NCBI GenBank assembly: GCA_951799425.1
Contig: OX637410.1
Coordinates: forward strand, 5,580,001-5,644,000
DNA from: Ilex aquifolium
Taxonomy: Eukaryota; Streptophyta; Magnoliopsida; Aquifoliales; Aquifoliaceae
Reading direction: 5' to 3'
Length of the DNA stretch: 64,000 nt
The position numbers and the translations under genes are program-made. The notes under the pieces were generated by a model. It saw only the letters and a program-made list of their open reading frames with translations. It did no database searches and was not told the origin of the DNA. Positions 21,325 through 33,295 of the stretch are shown piece after piece (within the stretch, counting starts at the first letter, position 1; every line of letters starts with the position of its first letter).

Positions 21325-23175
21325 CACCCCCCAACTTAAACTTTACTAGTCCCTAGTAAACACAAATTATAGAAATTATTTCACAAAATAAAAATAACAT
21401 AACAGAGGTAAAATCATTTTCGTAGATTTTTTTCACGATTGCATTTAGCATATGCAACAAGTCGTTAAACCCCTAGGTGATCTCTAGTGGACGAGTTTTG
21501 CCTCGTGAAGGTTTTTAGTGAAGCTGCCTATAAACTTCAGTAGTTAGGAGTTTATAACTCATACTTTTCACAACTAAAATTAAATCAATATTCCTGTGTA
21601 TTGCTACAATACTTTCTTTTTCTGATCACTATAAGAGTAACATACGTTAGTTGTAATATTATCTATATATTTTTATAAAAAGTTGTGTGTGTGTGCTGAT
21701 TTCTTTTATAACAGAAATTACTCAAGAAATATTACCATCTTTCATGGTAGTCTTTGATGTCAATCATTTCCTGTAATACACTCAGCAGAGAATACACATA
21801 CATTATAGTGACTATCCTCTCAATTGTTACATGTGATTTGGAATATTGTTAACAAAACAAATAATATCACATGTAGTATATCCTAAGAACGGGTATTTGA
21901 ACAAAATTGAATTTGACATAATCTCATGATCGGATATTAACACTACATCAAACATATTATTAACATCCTCTCTCTATGGATATATAGGATTAATACAGAT
22001 ACATGATTTCTAGAATCAAAAAGGACTTTCTTTGGGTTATAATGTGGTCATTGGGTTAAGGTTTAAGAAACGACGTCAGTGGGATTTCAAGAGCTACTTT
22101 TTATACTGTGGCACACCTCTTCCCAGCTTTTTAGATTTTGCATGTTCATTCTTTCCATTTTTCAGTTTCTTGGCTATTTTCTTTCTGTTTTTTTTTTTCT
22201 TTTCTTTGAATAGCCAATACCCTTTTCTTTTCTCTTTTCCACCTTTTTTCTTTCTTTTCTGTATCATACTAATTTAAAAGAGGATGCAAGAAAATTATGT
22301 AGCCAAGGTAGGTTTAATATATTTTCATGTGACTCGGGTATTTTCGGGTTTTATGAAAAGAATTTATATTTTTTTAGGCTCAATCATGCTTGACTAAAGA
22401 TATAATTTTGTAAAAGAAATGGTCAAGGCTCAAAGATAATGAAAAATGGCCTAAGATCATTTTCCAGGAATCATATATTTGTATAATTCCTATAAAATAA
22501 TTTTTAAAAGACAATGCTAATAATACAACCTAACAAGTGCTAATCAAGACAAAATTAATGAGATTATTCAAATAAAGTTTACCGTAGAATCGAAGATGTT
22601 TATTTGAGTAGATGTAAAATATCTCTCCAAGGAAGATTGGCTCAAATTCTTCAATTGGTTATACATCACTACTATATATGTAAAAAGTGTAATATTTCAC
22701 AAAATTTCTGAAATAAAGAAATCTATTCGTGCTTATAAGAGTAAGTTCAAATAAAAATATTAAGATAATACACAACTAAAATATGAAAATCCCGCGTGAT
22801 TAGATTAAGACTATTTTCTATGAAAATCCCACGTGATCAGATTAAGACTATTTTCACAAAACATAGGAATAATAACCTAATTCAACTGTAAATTATATGA
22901 AATAATCCTCCTAACGGAATTAACATGAGTTCCATAGTAATTATTAAAAACTAATTAAACACACAGAAGTTCAAAACAAACAGCATGGTTAAAACATAAA
23001 GTAGCTTAAAATTTAAGTGCATAAAGTAAAAGTGCATAATGTAAAAGATGAGTGAAAGAGAGCAAATTGTTTTGTAGAATCTCCAGTTTGTTTAGGAAGT
23101 AGACGATTCTCCTCCAAAACATTCTCTAAAGAACTGTACTTGATTCTGCTCATATTCATCCATGCGTCTGTTGAT
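21325..23175 (-). other. 3' untranslated region of element B with PPT and stem-loop
   Basis: Minus-strand tract AAGTTGGGGGG adjoins the LTR. Beside it is an 8-bp stem with arms TTTACTAG and CTAGTAAA (21342-21360). The block at 21438-21540 and the AACGACGTCA word at 22069-22078 are shared with A and C, although the LTRs have diverged. Poly-pyrimidine stretches lie near 22150-22260. No ORF seen. Confidence 0.75.
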
Positions 23176-24114
23176 CTAAGTAATATTGGTCTCTATCTCT
23201 AGTAAGATCTGTCTATCAGTTCTATCATCCCTTGGTATGTATGGTTGATCTTCTTGTGGTGTCAGTGATATGAATTCCTCAGGTACCTGGAATGGTTCTT
23301 CTTGTGGTTCAGGTGATGCTTCAGGTTGGTTTTCCATTCGTCCTCCATGACTTTTTTTTAATGAAGTTTTATCCAATGCTCCAAAAAGTTCTACTGTTTT
23401 CCATGTTAGATCAATGATCACACCTTCATTGCATAGCTGAGAAACTAACATAGCATATGGGAGTGAGAGTTTCTTTCTATTGACTGTAAGTAACATTTGG
23501 TCCATGATTAAGTTCGGCAAGTCAATGGTGTGTCCCATCCCAAATGCATATAAGAAATAAGCTTGCTCAATATAAATTTGATTCTTTTGAGCTCGGGGTA
23601 GCAAACTGTATGCTGTTATCAAACTGAGAATTGTGTATTTGTCTGTCAGATCTCCTTGCTTTATATATTTATTTGGTTTACCCCAAACAAATTCTGGATT
23701 ACCCGTCACTTCTCTTCCTATGACATTTAAATTAGGTAATTCAGTATAAGGATACTGTGGGTTCTCTGGTCTTTGCATGGGTCGGAAAAATTCGGCTATA
23801 GTAGCCAGTGTAACTTGAAAAACAACACCTCGTACAAACACACGTAATTGTCTTTTCCCAATTATATCAGCATTACTATAAAATTCTCTAACTAGGCAGT
23901 CATAGGCAGGAACAGATAATCTGACATAATGTAACCATCCTCTTGCATCAAGAATTTGTTGTATTCCTATATTTTTAAAATCTTCATAAATAACCGGTCG
24001 TTCAACAATGATAGTTTTGGAGATAAAGTTAGCATCATACCAGACCTGTTGTTCAAGATTTTCAAACAACACCTCATCGTAGATATTTCCTGGATGAGGT
24101 TGTTGTGGAGGTCT
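23176..24114 (-). CDS. ORF3 of element B, plant-transposon-protein domain
   Basis: About 312 codons are open from the stop at 24115-24117. The core, REFYSNADI ... VFVRGV ... IAEFFRP ... LTDKYTILSLI ... HTIDLPNLIMDQM, is what I know as the putative plant transposon protein domain found downstream of integrase in Athila elements, in the position of an env-like gene. There is no signal peptide or convincing membrane segment. The tail is acidic and proline-rich. The natural N-terminus seems to be the ATG at 24209 in another frame, so one small frameshift near 24115 breaks the gene. Its function is not known. Confidence 0.8.
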   Translation of the reverse strand, partial: RPPQQPHPGNIYDEVLFENLEQQVWYDANFISKTIIVERPVIYEDFKNIGIQQILDARGWLHYVRLSVPAYDCLVREFYSNADIIGKRQLRVFVRGVVFQVTLATIAEFFRPMQRPENPQYPYTELPNLNVIGREVTGNPEFVWGKPNKYIKQGDLTDKYTILSLITAYSLLPRAQKNQIYIEQAYFLYAFGMGHTIDLPNLIMDQMLLTVNRKKLSLPYAMLVSQLCNEGVIIDLTWKTVELFGALDKTSLKKSHGGRMENQPEASPEPQEEPFQVPEEFISLTPQEDQPYIPRDDRTDRQILLEIETNIT

Positions 24115-24117
24115 CTA

Positions 24118-25352
24118 AAGTGGTGGAGATTGATCCCTTCATGGTTAACTTGAAGATTTTCTTGTTCTTCGTCTTGAATCCATATTTTTCTTGATCTCTC
24201 TTCAAACACTCTGCTTTTTTATATTTGGATTGTGAGGGAAACTGAATTGATCAGCTTTCTGCATGGAGTATATATATAGGGGCACTGTCGTCTGGACGCT
24301 AATCTCACTGTTCGGATGGTGCTATTTGACTGGTTTTTGATTTGCAACTGCAGACTGTTTCTCTGATGTTATGCATTTTTCTCTTTTTTCTGTAGATTCC
24401 AGCAGTTTACAAAATTAAACACTACTTTATATATTCTACAAAACTTTGCTAACCACTCTTTTTCTTGTCAAAGAATTGGTTTTATTATATTTTTTTTTAT
24501 TTGTTATTTGTTATTTACAAATTTCCTTATTTATTCTATAGTTATTTACATTTATTTACAACTATGTACAGTTATTTCCAAAATTCTACATCTTGTTGAT
24601 CATATTTAGTCAGTATTAGAACTATCTGGATCAACAACACCAGTGACACGGTTAACTTTATTTCTCACGTATCTTGTTAACATTGGGGTAGAATAGGATG
24701 GTGCCTCAAGATAATCCTTACCCTGCCCATACCTAATCCATCGTAAATGATCTGACGCTCGACCTGAAATTGGTTCCGCACACTTATTATATTGTCTCAA
24801 ATGTTTTTTCGCCACGACCACATCTTACACAAGCACAGAGACGATTTGCTCGTCGGTGTTTAGTATATGTACTTTTTCCACATAAGAGTCTTGTCTGGCT
24901 TTCGAATATTTCTAGATTTCTAACATGCCTAGCTTTTTGCTTGATCAACATATGTATCTTTTGGAAAGTGACGTAGTAAAATTAAACTTAACCAAAATAA
25001 TTTTTCGTCCATTTTTCAATTTTTAAGAAAGAAAAGAAAAGAAAAAAAAAATGACTCAAAAATTATTGAAAATTAACTCACTATCCGGTTCTTTAACGTC
25101 TGCCAGTCACAAAGACGAACAGAATTTTTAAATAAAAATTATTTTACTAAAAGCAAAAAATAAATTCACACTCATATCTCCCCAACTTAAATTAAATTCT
25201 ATCTGTAATGTAAAAATAGTAATGAATAGCATTGATAAAAACCAGCAATTTGTTGTCTTTCAGCGATTAAAATATCTGGCTTTCACTTAGGAGATTTAAT
25301 CTGTCAAACAAATTATAAGTAATTAGTGATATTATTTATAATCAAATAACAA
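24118..25352 (-). other. Spacer between integrase and ORF3 of element B
   Basis: AT-rich region holding the displaced ORF3 start (ATG at 24209), a TATA box and shared motif (24269-24319), and a 71-residue frame at 24606-24821 on the minus strand with a charged sequence (SDHLRWIRYGQGKDY) that I do not recognise. Poly-A/T tracts near 24500 and 25030. No other feature seen. Confidence 0.55.
24269..24319 (-). promoter_or_regulatory. Candidate internal promoter of ORF3, element B
   Basis: TATATATATA (24269-24278) lies 60 bp upstream of the ORF3 ATG at 24209. Upstream of it on the minus strand are TCTGGACGCTAA (plus 24291) and CGGATGG (24313-24319). The LTR of the same element has TCTGGACGATAA (21015) and CCATCCG (21002) upstream of its own TATA box. 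Confidence 0.5.
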
Positions 25353-26738
25353 TTAATACACATAGACTGGATCAAAAAGTTGCACATAAATTACATCTTG
25401 AGTAGATCCATTATAATAAGGTTTAAGCCTTTGCCCGTTTACTTTGAAAACATTTCCAGTTAATGGATTTTTAATTTCTATTGCCCCATAGTCAAAAACT
25501 TGCTTAACTATATAAGGTCTTGTCCATCTAGATCTTAATTTTCCAGGGAATAAACGAAGTTTTGCATTGTACAATAGAACTTTCTGAGATGGTTCAAAAG
25601 ATTTTCTCATGATATTTTTATCATGAAAAACTTTTGTTCTTGATTTAGCAATCTTTGCGTTTTCATAGGCTTCATTTCTTAATTCTTCTAATTCATTTAT
25701 TTGCAATTTACGTGATATTCTAGCTTCATCTATATCAAGATTCATCATTTTGATTGCCCAATATGTTTTATGTTCTAATTCTACAGGCAAATGACACGGT
25801 TTACCATAAACTAACCAATAAAGAGACATTCCTAGAATAGTCTTATACGTAGTACGGTAAGCCCAAAGTGCATCGGTTAATCTTAAAGACCAATCCTTAC
25901 GATCTGGATTTACTATTTTTTCTAAAATGTATTTTATCTCCCTATTAGCTAATTCAGCTTGTCTACTTGTCTGAGGATGATATGGAGTAGATATTTTATG
26001 AGAAATCAAGTATTTTTTCATCAGGTTTTCAAAAACTTTATTACAAAAATGTAATCCACCATCACTGATGATTGTTCGAGGAATCCCAAATCTGGATAAA
26101 ATATTTTCTTTTAAAAACTTGATCACCGTTCTGTGATCATTATTTCTACATGGAATTGCCTCTACCCATTTAGAAACATAGTCAACTATAACCAAAATAT
26201 ACAGATATCCAAATGATGGGGGAAATGGTCCCATAAAATCGATGCCCCAACAATCAAAAATTTCAATAATTAAAATAGGGTTTAAATGCATCATATTTCT
26301 TTTTGAAATATTCCCCATTCTTTGACATCTGTCACAATTTAAACAAAAGATATGAACATCTTTAAAAAGAGTTGGCCAATAAAATCCACACTACAAAATT
26401 TTAGCAGCGGTTTTCTTTGAAGCAAAATGACATCCGCACGATTAAGAGTGACAAAACTGAATTACCTGACTGATTTCATGATTAGGTACACAACGTCTTA
26501 TTATTTGGTCTTTACAGTATTTAAACACATAAGGATCTTCCCAGAAAAAATTACGTACCTCACTTAGGAACTTGTTTTTATCAGTCCAGGTATAATTAGA
26601 AGGAATAGTACCCGTAGCTAAATAATTGGCTATATCTGCATACCATGGTACTTCGGTTATTGCAAATAGTTGTTCATCTGGAAATGTTTCTCTAATTGGA
26701 GTTGGTTCTTCCTTTATATCATAATTTAACCTTGACAA
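25353..26738 (-). pseudogene. pol: Integrase of element B
   Basis: The zinc-binding part at 26442-26320 is broken by stops but shows [10 protein letters not shown]. The core at 26318-25353 is open for 321 residues: [10 protein letters not shown] (first acidic residue), IISDGG (second), and a segment ending [10 protein letters not shown] (catalytic E). The tail ends [14 protein letters not shown], typical of Athila. The enzyme would insert the cDNA into host DNA. Stops upstream separate it from RT. Confidence 0.9.
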
Positions 26739-26762
26739 GTGATCTACTACTACATTTTCTAC

Positions 26763-27032
26763 TCAATTCTTATCTTTAATTATAAGATCAAATTCTTGAA
26801 GTAACAAAATCCAACTTATGAGACGTGGCTTCGCATCTTTTTTAGTAAGTAAGTATTTTAAAGCTGCATGATCTGTAAATACAACAATTAACGATCCAAC
26901 CAAATATGATTGAAATTTATCTAATGCGAACACAACAGCAAGTAATTCTTTTTCTGTGGTTGAATAGTTCATTTGTGCATCATTTCAAGTTTTTCTTGCA
27001 TAGTAAATAACATGTGGTTTTTTATCTTTTCT
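26763..27032 (-). pseudogene. pol: RNase H of element B
   Basis: Residues [19 protein letters not shown] and [12 protein letters not shown] identify the Ty3/gypsy RNase H. A TAA at 27033-27035 after AIGAVLG and another stop before NDAQ cut it from RT. It would degrade the RNA strand during cDNA synthesis. Confidence 0.88.
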
Positions 27033-28133
27033 TTAACCTAATACAGCTCCTATTGCATAATCACTTGCGTCACACATTAACTCAAAAGGTAAGGACCAAT
27101 CAAGAGGTTGCATGATAGGTGCAGAAATAAGCATGTTTTTTAATTTATCAAATACTAATTGACATGCTTCATTCCATTCAATTATTATATCCTGACATAG
27201 AAGATTACAAATTGGTCTAGATATTAAACTAAAGTTTTTAATGAATCTTCTATAAAAACCAGCGTGGCCTAAAAAAGATCTAACATCTTTTACAGTTTTA
27301 GGTGAATGAAGATTAGCTATTAAGTCAATTTTGGATTTATTAACTTCAATTCCTTTTTCAGAGACTATGTGACCTAAAACAATACCTTGTGTAACCATGA
27401 AATGACATTTTTCCCAATTTAAGAGAAGGTTTGTTTCTTCACATCTAATTAGTACTCTTTCCAGATTTTCTAAACAGAAGTGAAATGAATCACTATATAC
27501 TGAAAAGTCGTCCATAAAAACTTCTAGGTGTCGTTCTACCATATCACTAAATATACTTAACATGCAACGCTGAAAAGTAGTTGGAGCATTACATAACCCA
27601 AAAGGCATTCTTTTATAAGCAAAAGTTCCAAACGGACATGTAAATGTAGTTTTTTCTTGATCATCTATTGCAATTTCAATCTGATTATAACCAAAATATC
27701 CATCTAGAAAACAATAATATGCATGACCAGCTATTCTTTTAAGTACTTGATCTAGGAATGGTAACGGAAAGTGATCCTTTCTAGTGAGAGAATTTAACTT
27801 TCGATAGTCAATACATACACGCCAACCTGTGACTGTACGCATTGGAACTAATTCGTTTTCTTGATTTTTTATTACAGTAACACCAGACTTCTTTGGAACT
27901 ACTTGTGTAGGACTGACCCATTTACTATCAGATATAGGATAAATAATATTAGCATCAAGTAGTTTAAGTACTTCTTTGCGAACTACCTCTTTCAAATGTG
28001 GATTTAATCTTCTTTGCATTTGACGAGATGGTTTAGCATTTTCTTCTAAGTAAATACAATGAGTACATAAAAGTGGACTTATACATTTTATATCTGCTAT
28101 TGTCCATCCAATAACAGTTTGGTGATTTTTCAA
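27033..28133 (-). pseudogene. pol: Reverse transcriptase of element B
   Basis: A 366-residue open stretch with the gypsy RT motifs in order: WRVCIDYRKLN, FPLPFLDQ, MPFGLCNAPTTFQRCM, the catalytic VFMDDFSVY, then GHIVSEKGIEV and VRSFLGHAGFYRRFI. The FMDD form of the catalytic motif is usual for Athila. The domain itself is uninterrupted, but a frameshift upstream and a stop downstream disconnect it from protease and RNase H. Its neighbours keep the order protease, RT, RNase H, integrase. Confidence 0.92.
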
Positions 28134-28197
28134 GACTTTTGTCAGTTCTTTTTCCTAAATTTCAGATAATTTTGATGAGATTATTACTGGATTGATT

Positions 28198-28870
28198 TTA
28201 TTTTCTCCTAATATCTTTTGCAGATGTAATTTCAAATTCAGTATTTGATTCAATTTCAGATATTGATTCCAATGCAAATAATTTCTTTTCCATAAAGTTC
28301 TTTTCAAAAAAACTTTGAGTTAATGTCTCCACATAATTTATTTCTTGTATTTCTTCTTCTTCTTCTCTAGGCCGTTTTGCACTTTTAAAAATATTTAATT
28401 CCAAAGTCATATTTCCAAATGAAATTTTCATGACTCCATTCCTATAATTTATTAATGCATTTGATGTAGCTAGGAATGGTCGACCTAAAATCAGAGGTAT
28501 GTATTCAGATGCACATGCCTGACAACATTTCTCTGTGTCTATAACAATAAAATCTGCTGGAAAATAAAATTGATCAACTTGGACAATAACATCTTCCACA
28601 ACTCCTCGTGGAGTTTTTACTGATCGGTCTGCTAATTGTAATTTAATACTAGAAGGTTTTAGCTCACTTAATCCTAATTGTGTATATACTAAATATGGTA
28701 TTAAATTACAACTGGATCCAAGATCTAGTAGGGCTCGTTTAATTTGAAAATTTCCAATGAAACATGTGATTGTAGGACTACCTGGATCTTTGTACTTAAG
28801 ACGCGTATCATGCTGTATTATAGTATTAACTTGTTCAGTTAAAAATGTTTTCTTTGGTACATTAGTTCTT
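28198..28870 (-). pseudogene. pol: Aspartic protease of element B
   Basis: Minus-strand reading from about 28870 gives ALLDLGSSCNLIPY as active site, LQLADRSVKTPRG, then FPADFIVIDT and ILGRPFLAT. It would cleave the gag-pol polyprotein. It is out of frame with gag upstream because of an A-run indel near 28870, and a stop at 28198 separates it from RT. Confidence 0.85.
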
Positions 28871-29207
28871 CTTTTTTATGGTGCAAAAATCTTTTAAAAA
28901 TTTAGCATAAACAGGAACTCGTTTTATTGCATCCAACAAAGGAATATTAATCTTTACCTGTTTAAATAACTCGAGAATATCATATTGATCTTTTTCAGAT
29001 GAAAGTTTCTTGACCCTTTGAGGAAAAGGCAAAGGAATAGGACATATATGATCTTTTTCACTTTGTACTTCTTCTTGCTTTTTGACTAAAGGTTGAAGTT
29101 CAAGTGGTTCGTTTACAGGAATTAACTTACGTATGTTCTTTGGAATCTTAGATTTAATAGCTTTATCAATTACCTTACCACTTCTTAGTGTTGTTATTGC
29201 TTGTACT
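28871..29207 (-). pseudogene. gag: Gag C-terminal fragment of element B
   Basis: The reading ITTLRSGKVIDK, later PIPLPFPQRV and VKINIPLLDAIKRVPVYAKF, is the hallmark C-terminal part of Athila gag just before protease. The frame is cut at 29207 by a chromovirus LTR, so capsid domain, primer site and 5' LTR of element B are missing from the window. Confidence 0.85.
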
Positions 29208-30785
29208 TGTAACGCCCCAAATACCACCCTGGACGGCATTACATTCTAAAACATTCACATCATGAGAGCACTAAATATATATCCATCAAATAAGAAACAT
29301 TCTTAATTTTAACAAAATTTGGGCAGAGTCTCCTTTGTACAGGAAGCTCCACCCAAAAATCACAACCTGTGCAATTCTATTAACTTGACCACACAGGGTC
29401 CGTTTAACCATCCAATAACAATAGAATTTCTATTTACCATCTATAATATCCTTAACAATCATCCCAAAAGAATAAGCCAAACTAAGGCCATTACAACCCA
29501 AAAGAATTACATGAATATCTTGCAGCGGAATTTCAAAAGAAACTAGACTTTACAATGTTTGTACATATTGGTTCCTAGTCTAGTACAAAAATAAAAGGGG
29601 CATCTCTAAATGTCCCACTCGGGATCCAGGTACCCCTCTAATGAGGCTTCCCCAAGGCCCGGCTCATTAGCGCCAAGCTCCTCCTCTATAGCATAATCTG
29701 AAAAATGTTAATTGTAGGGGATGAGCACGAAGCTCTGTAGCAAAATCTTCCCAAACTCAAACAAGGTTTAGGAAAGCATATAAAACGGTTGGTCTCATTT
29801 TCACAAATAGCATATATAACATTTTGAAGTAAAACAGGGACATTTTAAAATGGATCTCAAGTTTAAGTAGCAACAGTAATTTACATAAACAGTAAAAAAA
29901 ACCAAGATCCAATACATATCCGTTTTTTCCAAAATATAAACCATTTTCCCACAAGACCTTGTGGAATCCCATACTCCCACAAGTCCTTGTAGGAAACCAT
30001 TTTCCACAATAATACAACAATCCATCAATATGTATATGTATCTCAAACATGATGTAAGGCAAACCCCATGAATCGACACATTGAGTAATATCTAACCCAC
30101 ACACACCCACACAAATCTTATCAAAGATATCCATCCTTTAGGAAGGGCGTATGCCACACCAATGGCAGTGACGTATCCAACCCAGGTATTAGTATACTAA
30201 CCCTCTTACACGGCACCCGTGAGCAATAGCGGTTTAGTCTTACCAAAGCACTAACCCCACTACGAGTGGTAGGAGAAATGCCAACCCACACGGAGCAAGC
30301 AACACGTCTACCCACTCTACGATATCTCGTCAAAGGCCACCCATGGTCTTCCCACACTCATAAGAGATACAATACCAAACCCAATTTCATCATTTACAAG
30401 TATATCTCAAAATCCCCAAATTAAACATGTGACATTTTCAATAACCAACAAAGAAAATGCAAGAGATCACAACAATATCATTTCATTACTCAACACAAAA
30501 CACTATGATTTTGAAATCAAGAATAAAGGAAGAGTTCAAGAGGAAAACCCATCACTCTTGAAAACTAGGGTTTTTCAAACCAAAAAGAGATTTCATGGGT
30601 ATTCAACCCTAACTTGTGTAAAACATGTTAACAATTTCAAAAGAACCAAGAAACAATGGAGCCATAGCAAATACATATCATTAAGAATCAAAACATACAT
30701 ATTTATTAACCCTAAAATCAATGTAAGAGGAAGAGAAGAAATCCCCTACCTTATGCTCTTGAAGAAACCTAGGGTTTGAGTCTTG
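29208..30785 (-). mobile_element. Reverse chromovirus-like LTR fragment
   Basis: Begins TGTAACGCCCC at 29208, the reversed LTR 3' terminus (minus GGGGCGTTACA), directly inside Athila gag. Features such as a short block near 29700 (GGGGATGAGCACGAAGC) and the AGGTAGGGG leader block near 30750 resemble Tekay LTRs. It differs from the LTR at 31039. The right edge is approximate; the LTR 5' end is missing. Confidence 0.6.
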
Positions 30786-31038
30786 AATCACTTGTGAACC
30801 CCTTTGTCTTTCCCGTTCATCCTTTTTCGAACTCCCAAGGTTATGTTTTCTAATCCTAGTGTTCCTCTTTTCCATATACATTTTACCATGTATACAATTT
30901 ACACATAACACATAATCATGTAGCACATAATCATGTAACAAATAAAACACATAACATGAATGCACATGGAATGCAATGGTCTAGACCCACGCCCCTCAAG
31001 CCCAAGGTAAATCGTAAACCTAGGCTCTGATACCAAGC
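30786..31038 (-). mobile_element. Leader and primer site of a reverse Tekay-like element
   Basis: Reverse complement of the leader that follows the forward Tekay LTR: TGGTATCAGAGCC (initiator-Met primer site; minus strand, plus 31022-31034), then the ACGAT..ACCT block and the AACATAACCTTGGG block also found at 36110. Gag is absent; it joins the neighbouring LTR fragment at about 30785. Confidence 0.75.
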
Positions 31039-33295
31039 TGTGACGCCCCAAAATCCGGGGGTCCCTTATTAACCGTTGACAACCCGTCAACCCGCGAAAA
31101 TACCCGTGGATGTCGCTTAACCCGACACCACGTCGTTAACATTCCCCAAAGTCGGAATTATTGTCCATAGTTGTGATCTATGTTTCTTTAATCATTTAAT
31201 TCAATCAAGGTCCAATGTACCCCAATCTACCTCAATTTTGGTCCATTTGTGTCATTGGAACTAAAGAAAACAAGGTCCAAAAGCTTGGCGAAATAATTTC
31301 AAATTTTCAGATTTTTTTGGACTGACTACCGGTAGCTGTTTATCGACTACCGGTAGCTGGAACCTTCTGGACCACGACTACCTGTTAACTATCGGTAGCT
31401 GGAACCCTCTGGACCAACGACTACCTGTTGACTACCGGTAGCTGTACCCTTCTGGTCCACGACTACCTGTTGACTACCGGTAGTCAAAGGCAGATTTTGT
31501 CCATTTCAATAATTTTTCATTTCCAACTCATTTCAAACCTTTCCAAGGTCACCCAAACATATATATTCATGTTTTCTACATTATACAAAGTCCATGGAAG
31601 TCCATTTCATACAATTCCAGATATGTACACATCCAAATGGAATTTATATAAAAGTTATACAATTTAACCATAAAAGCCACATTCTGGCTTCTTCAACTTT
31701 GAGGCCCCAAATGAGAACCTCCCTCCCGCGAATGATGCGCACCTGAAATGTTTCCCTTATAGGGTGAGCCAACGCCCAGTAGAGTGTTTCCTACGGAGGC
31801 TACTCCTCAACCTATATGCATATGAAATGTTCACATGCACAACCACAATTCCCATAACCATTCCATCAAGTAATATGATTAAATGATGTAATGCTAGAAT
31901 GTCATGCCATGAATGAGGTGAGACCCACCCATGTGCACCCACCCGAGTCCACTCCGACTCCCTTTACATGTCAATGCCATGTATGTTAAACCCGGGCTAC
32001 CCAAGCCCCATAAAATGAGATGAGACTCATGTACTCAACCCGAGTCCGCCCCGGCTCAACATGAAATGAGATGTGACTTATTTATGCACTCACCCCAAGC
32101 CCTTCCCAGCTCGACAACACAATGCAAATGTCAATGTGTAATGACCCGTCTTCGACGGAAATACATCCAATGATCACTTTGAATAAAAAGCATGCGTTTT
32201 ATAAATAAGATCATTATTGGACGGTACTCATTGAATGAGTATTTTATAAATCAAAATCTTGTGTCTTCCTGGGCAACGGATTTTGGAATCGCACCGCCGG
32301 CTCCGTGGGCCTAACTACACTTTTCTGGAATTTCACCACCGGAAAGTGTATAAACCAAGTGGCCGGGTTTTGCACTCGAGGGAGAGTCTAGCCCTACTTG
32401 CTATACCCGACACAAGTTTTTCCATGCATGTAATCGTGCGACTCAGTCGGATATTCAATCCAACTTTCCCGAGCCCACCCTTCAACCACCAAGAATGATG
32501 TTTGAATGAACCATGCACCCACACTCATGAATGACTCCCATGAATGTGACACAACCTTATGCCCAATATGCTATGACCGCCAATGAGCAACTATTTTCAT
32601 GTCCACATGCATTTAATACCACATAGATTGTGGTACAATACCCATGCACAAACACACCCACACCCATGCTAACATCCCATGAATGTGATGCCACACCATG
32701 TCCCATATGCAATGTATGCAACTTGGACTACTCCTTGCGTCAATTACCATGCCGGGTATCGACGTCAACCATGCACTCACCCATGAAATAAATGATTCCA
32801 TGCCAATGCAATGTAATGCACCATTGCATAGCCATGCCATGTGCCATATGATATGAATGCCATATGGACAATTAATTCATAGTTTCACATGTTCACATTC
32901 ATGGCAATTATATCAATCACATATAACTACCAAATTCCTTAACCATGTCAATACATCAAGGAGCATATATTGGCATCTTAGTGCATAATTTCACATAGCT
33001 CTACTCATCCAAACATGTTATCACAATTTCGTTGGAATAACAACCAATTCCACAACCAAGGCATTTAAACAAACACCTTCAAGGAAAACAACATGTTATC
33101 ACATAAGTTGTTCAATTTCTCTCAAGAAATTCCTATAGGCAATTTCTATTAAACAATTTAGGATAAAATTAGTTTACCCCAATTGCATCAATAGGTAAGT
33201 GTACTTTCTTAACAACCTATCCATTCTTTTACCAATTAAATCAAAATAGGCAAGGGTCATTGGCCTCTAACACCCTACCCATTTCCAATACACAT
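31039..33295 (-). mobile_element. Reverse Tekay-like LTR, truncated by the forward Tekay element
   Basis: Starts TGTGACGCCCC next to the reversed primer site. It contains CTACCGGTAG palindromes at about 31325-31490 and the same order of blocks as the forward LTRs but is clearly diverged. It ends at 33295, where the forward LTR starts, so its own 5' third (with TATA box) is missing. No remainder is visible beyond 57462. Confidence 0.8.

Noticed and set aside
24606..24821. Separate small gene between integrase and ORF3 of element B
   Set aside because: 71 residues, no homologue recognised, no counterpart visible in A or C within the window; noted only inside the spacer entry.
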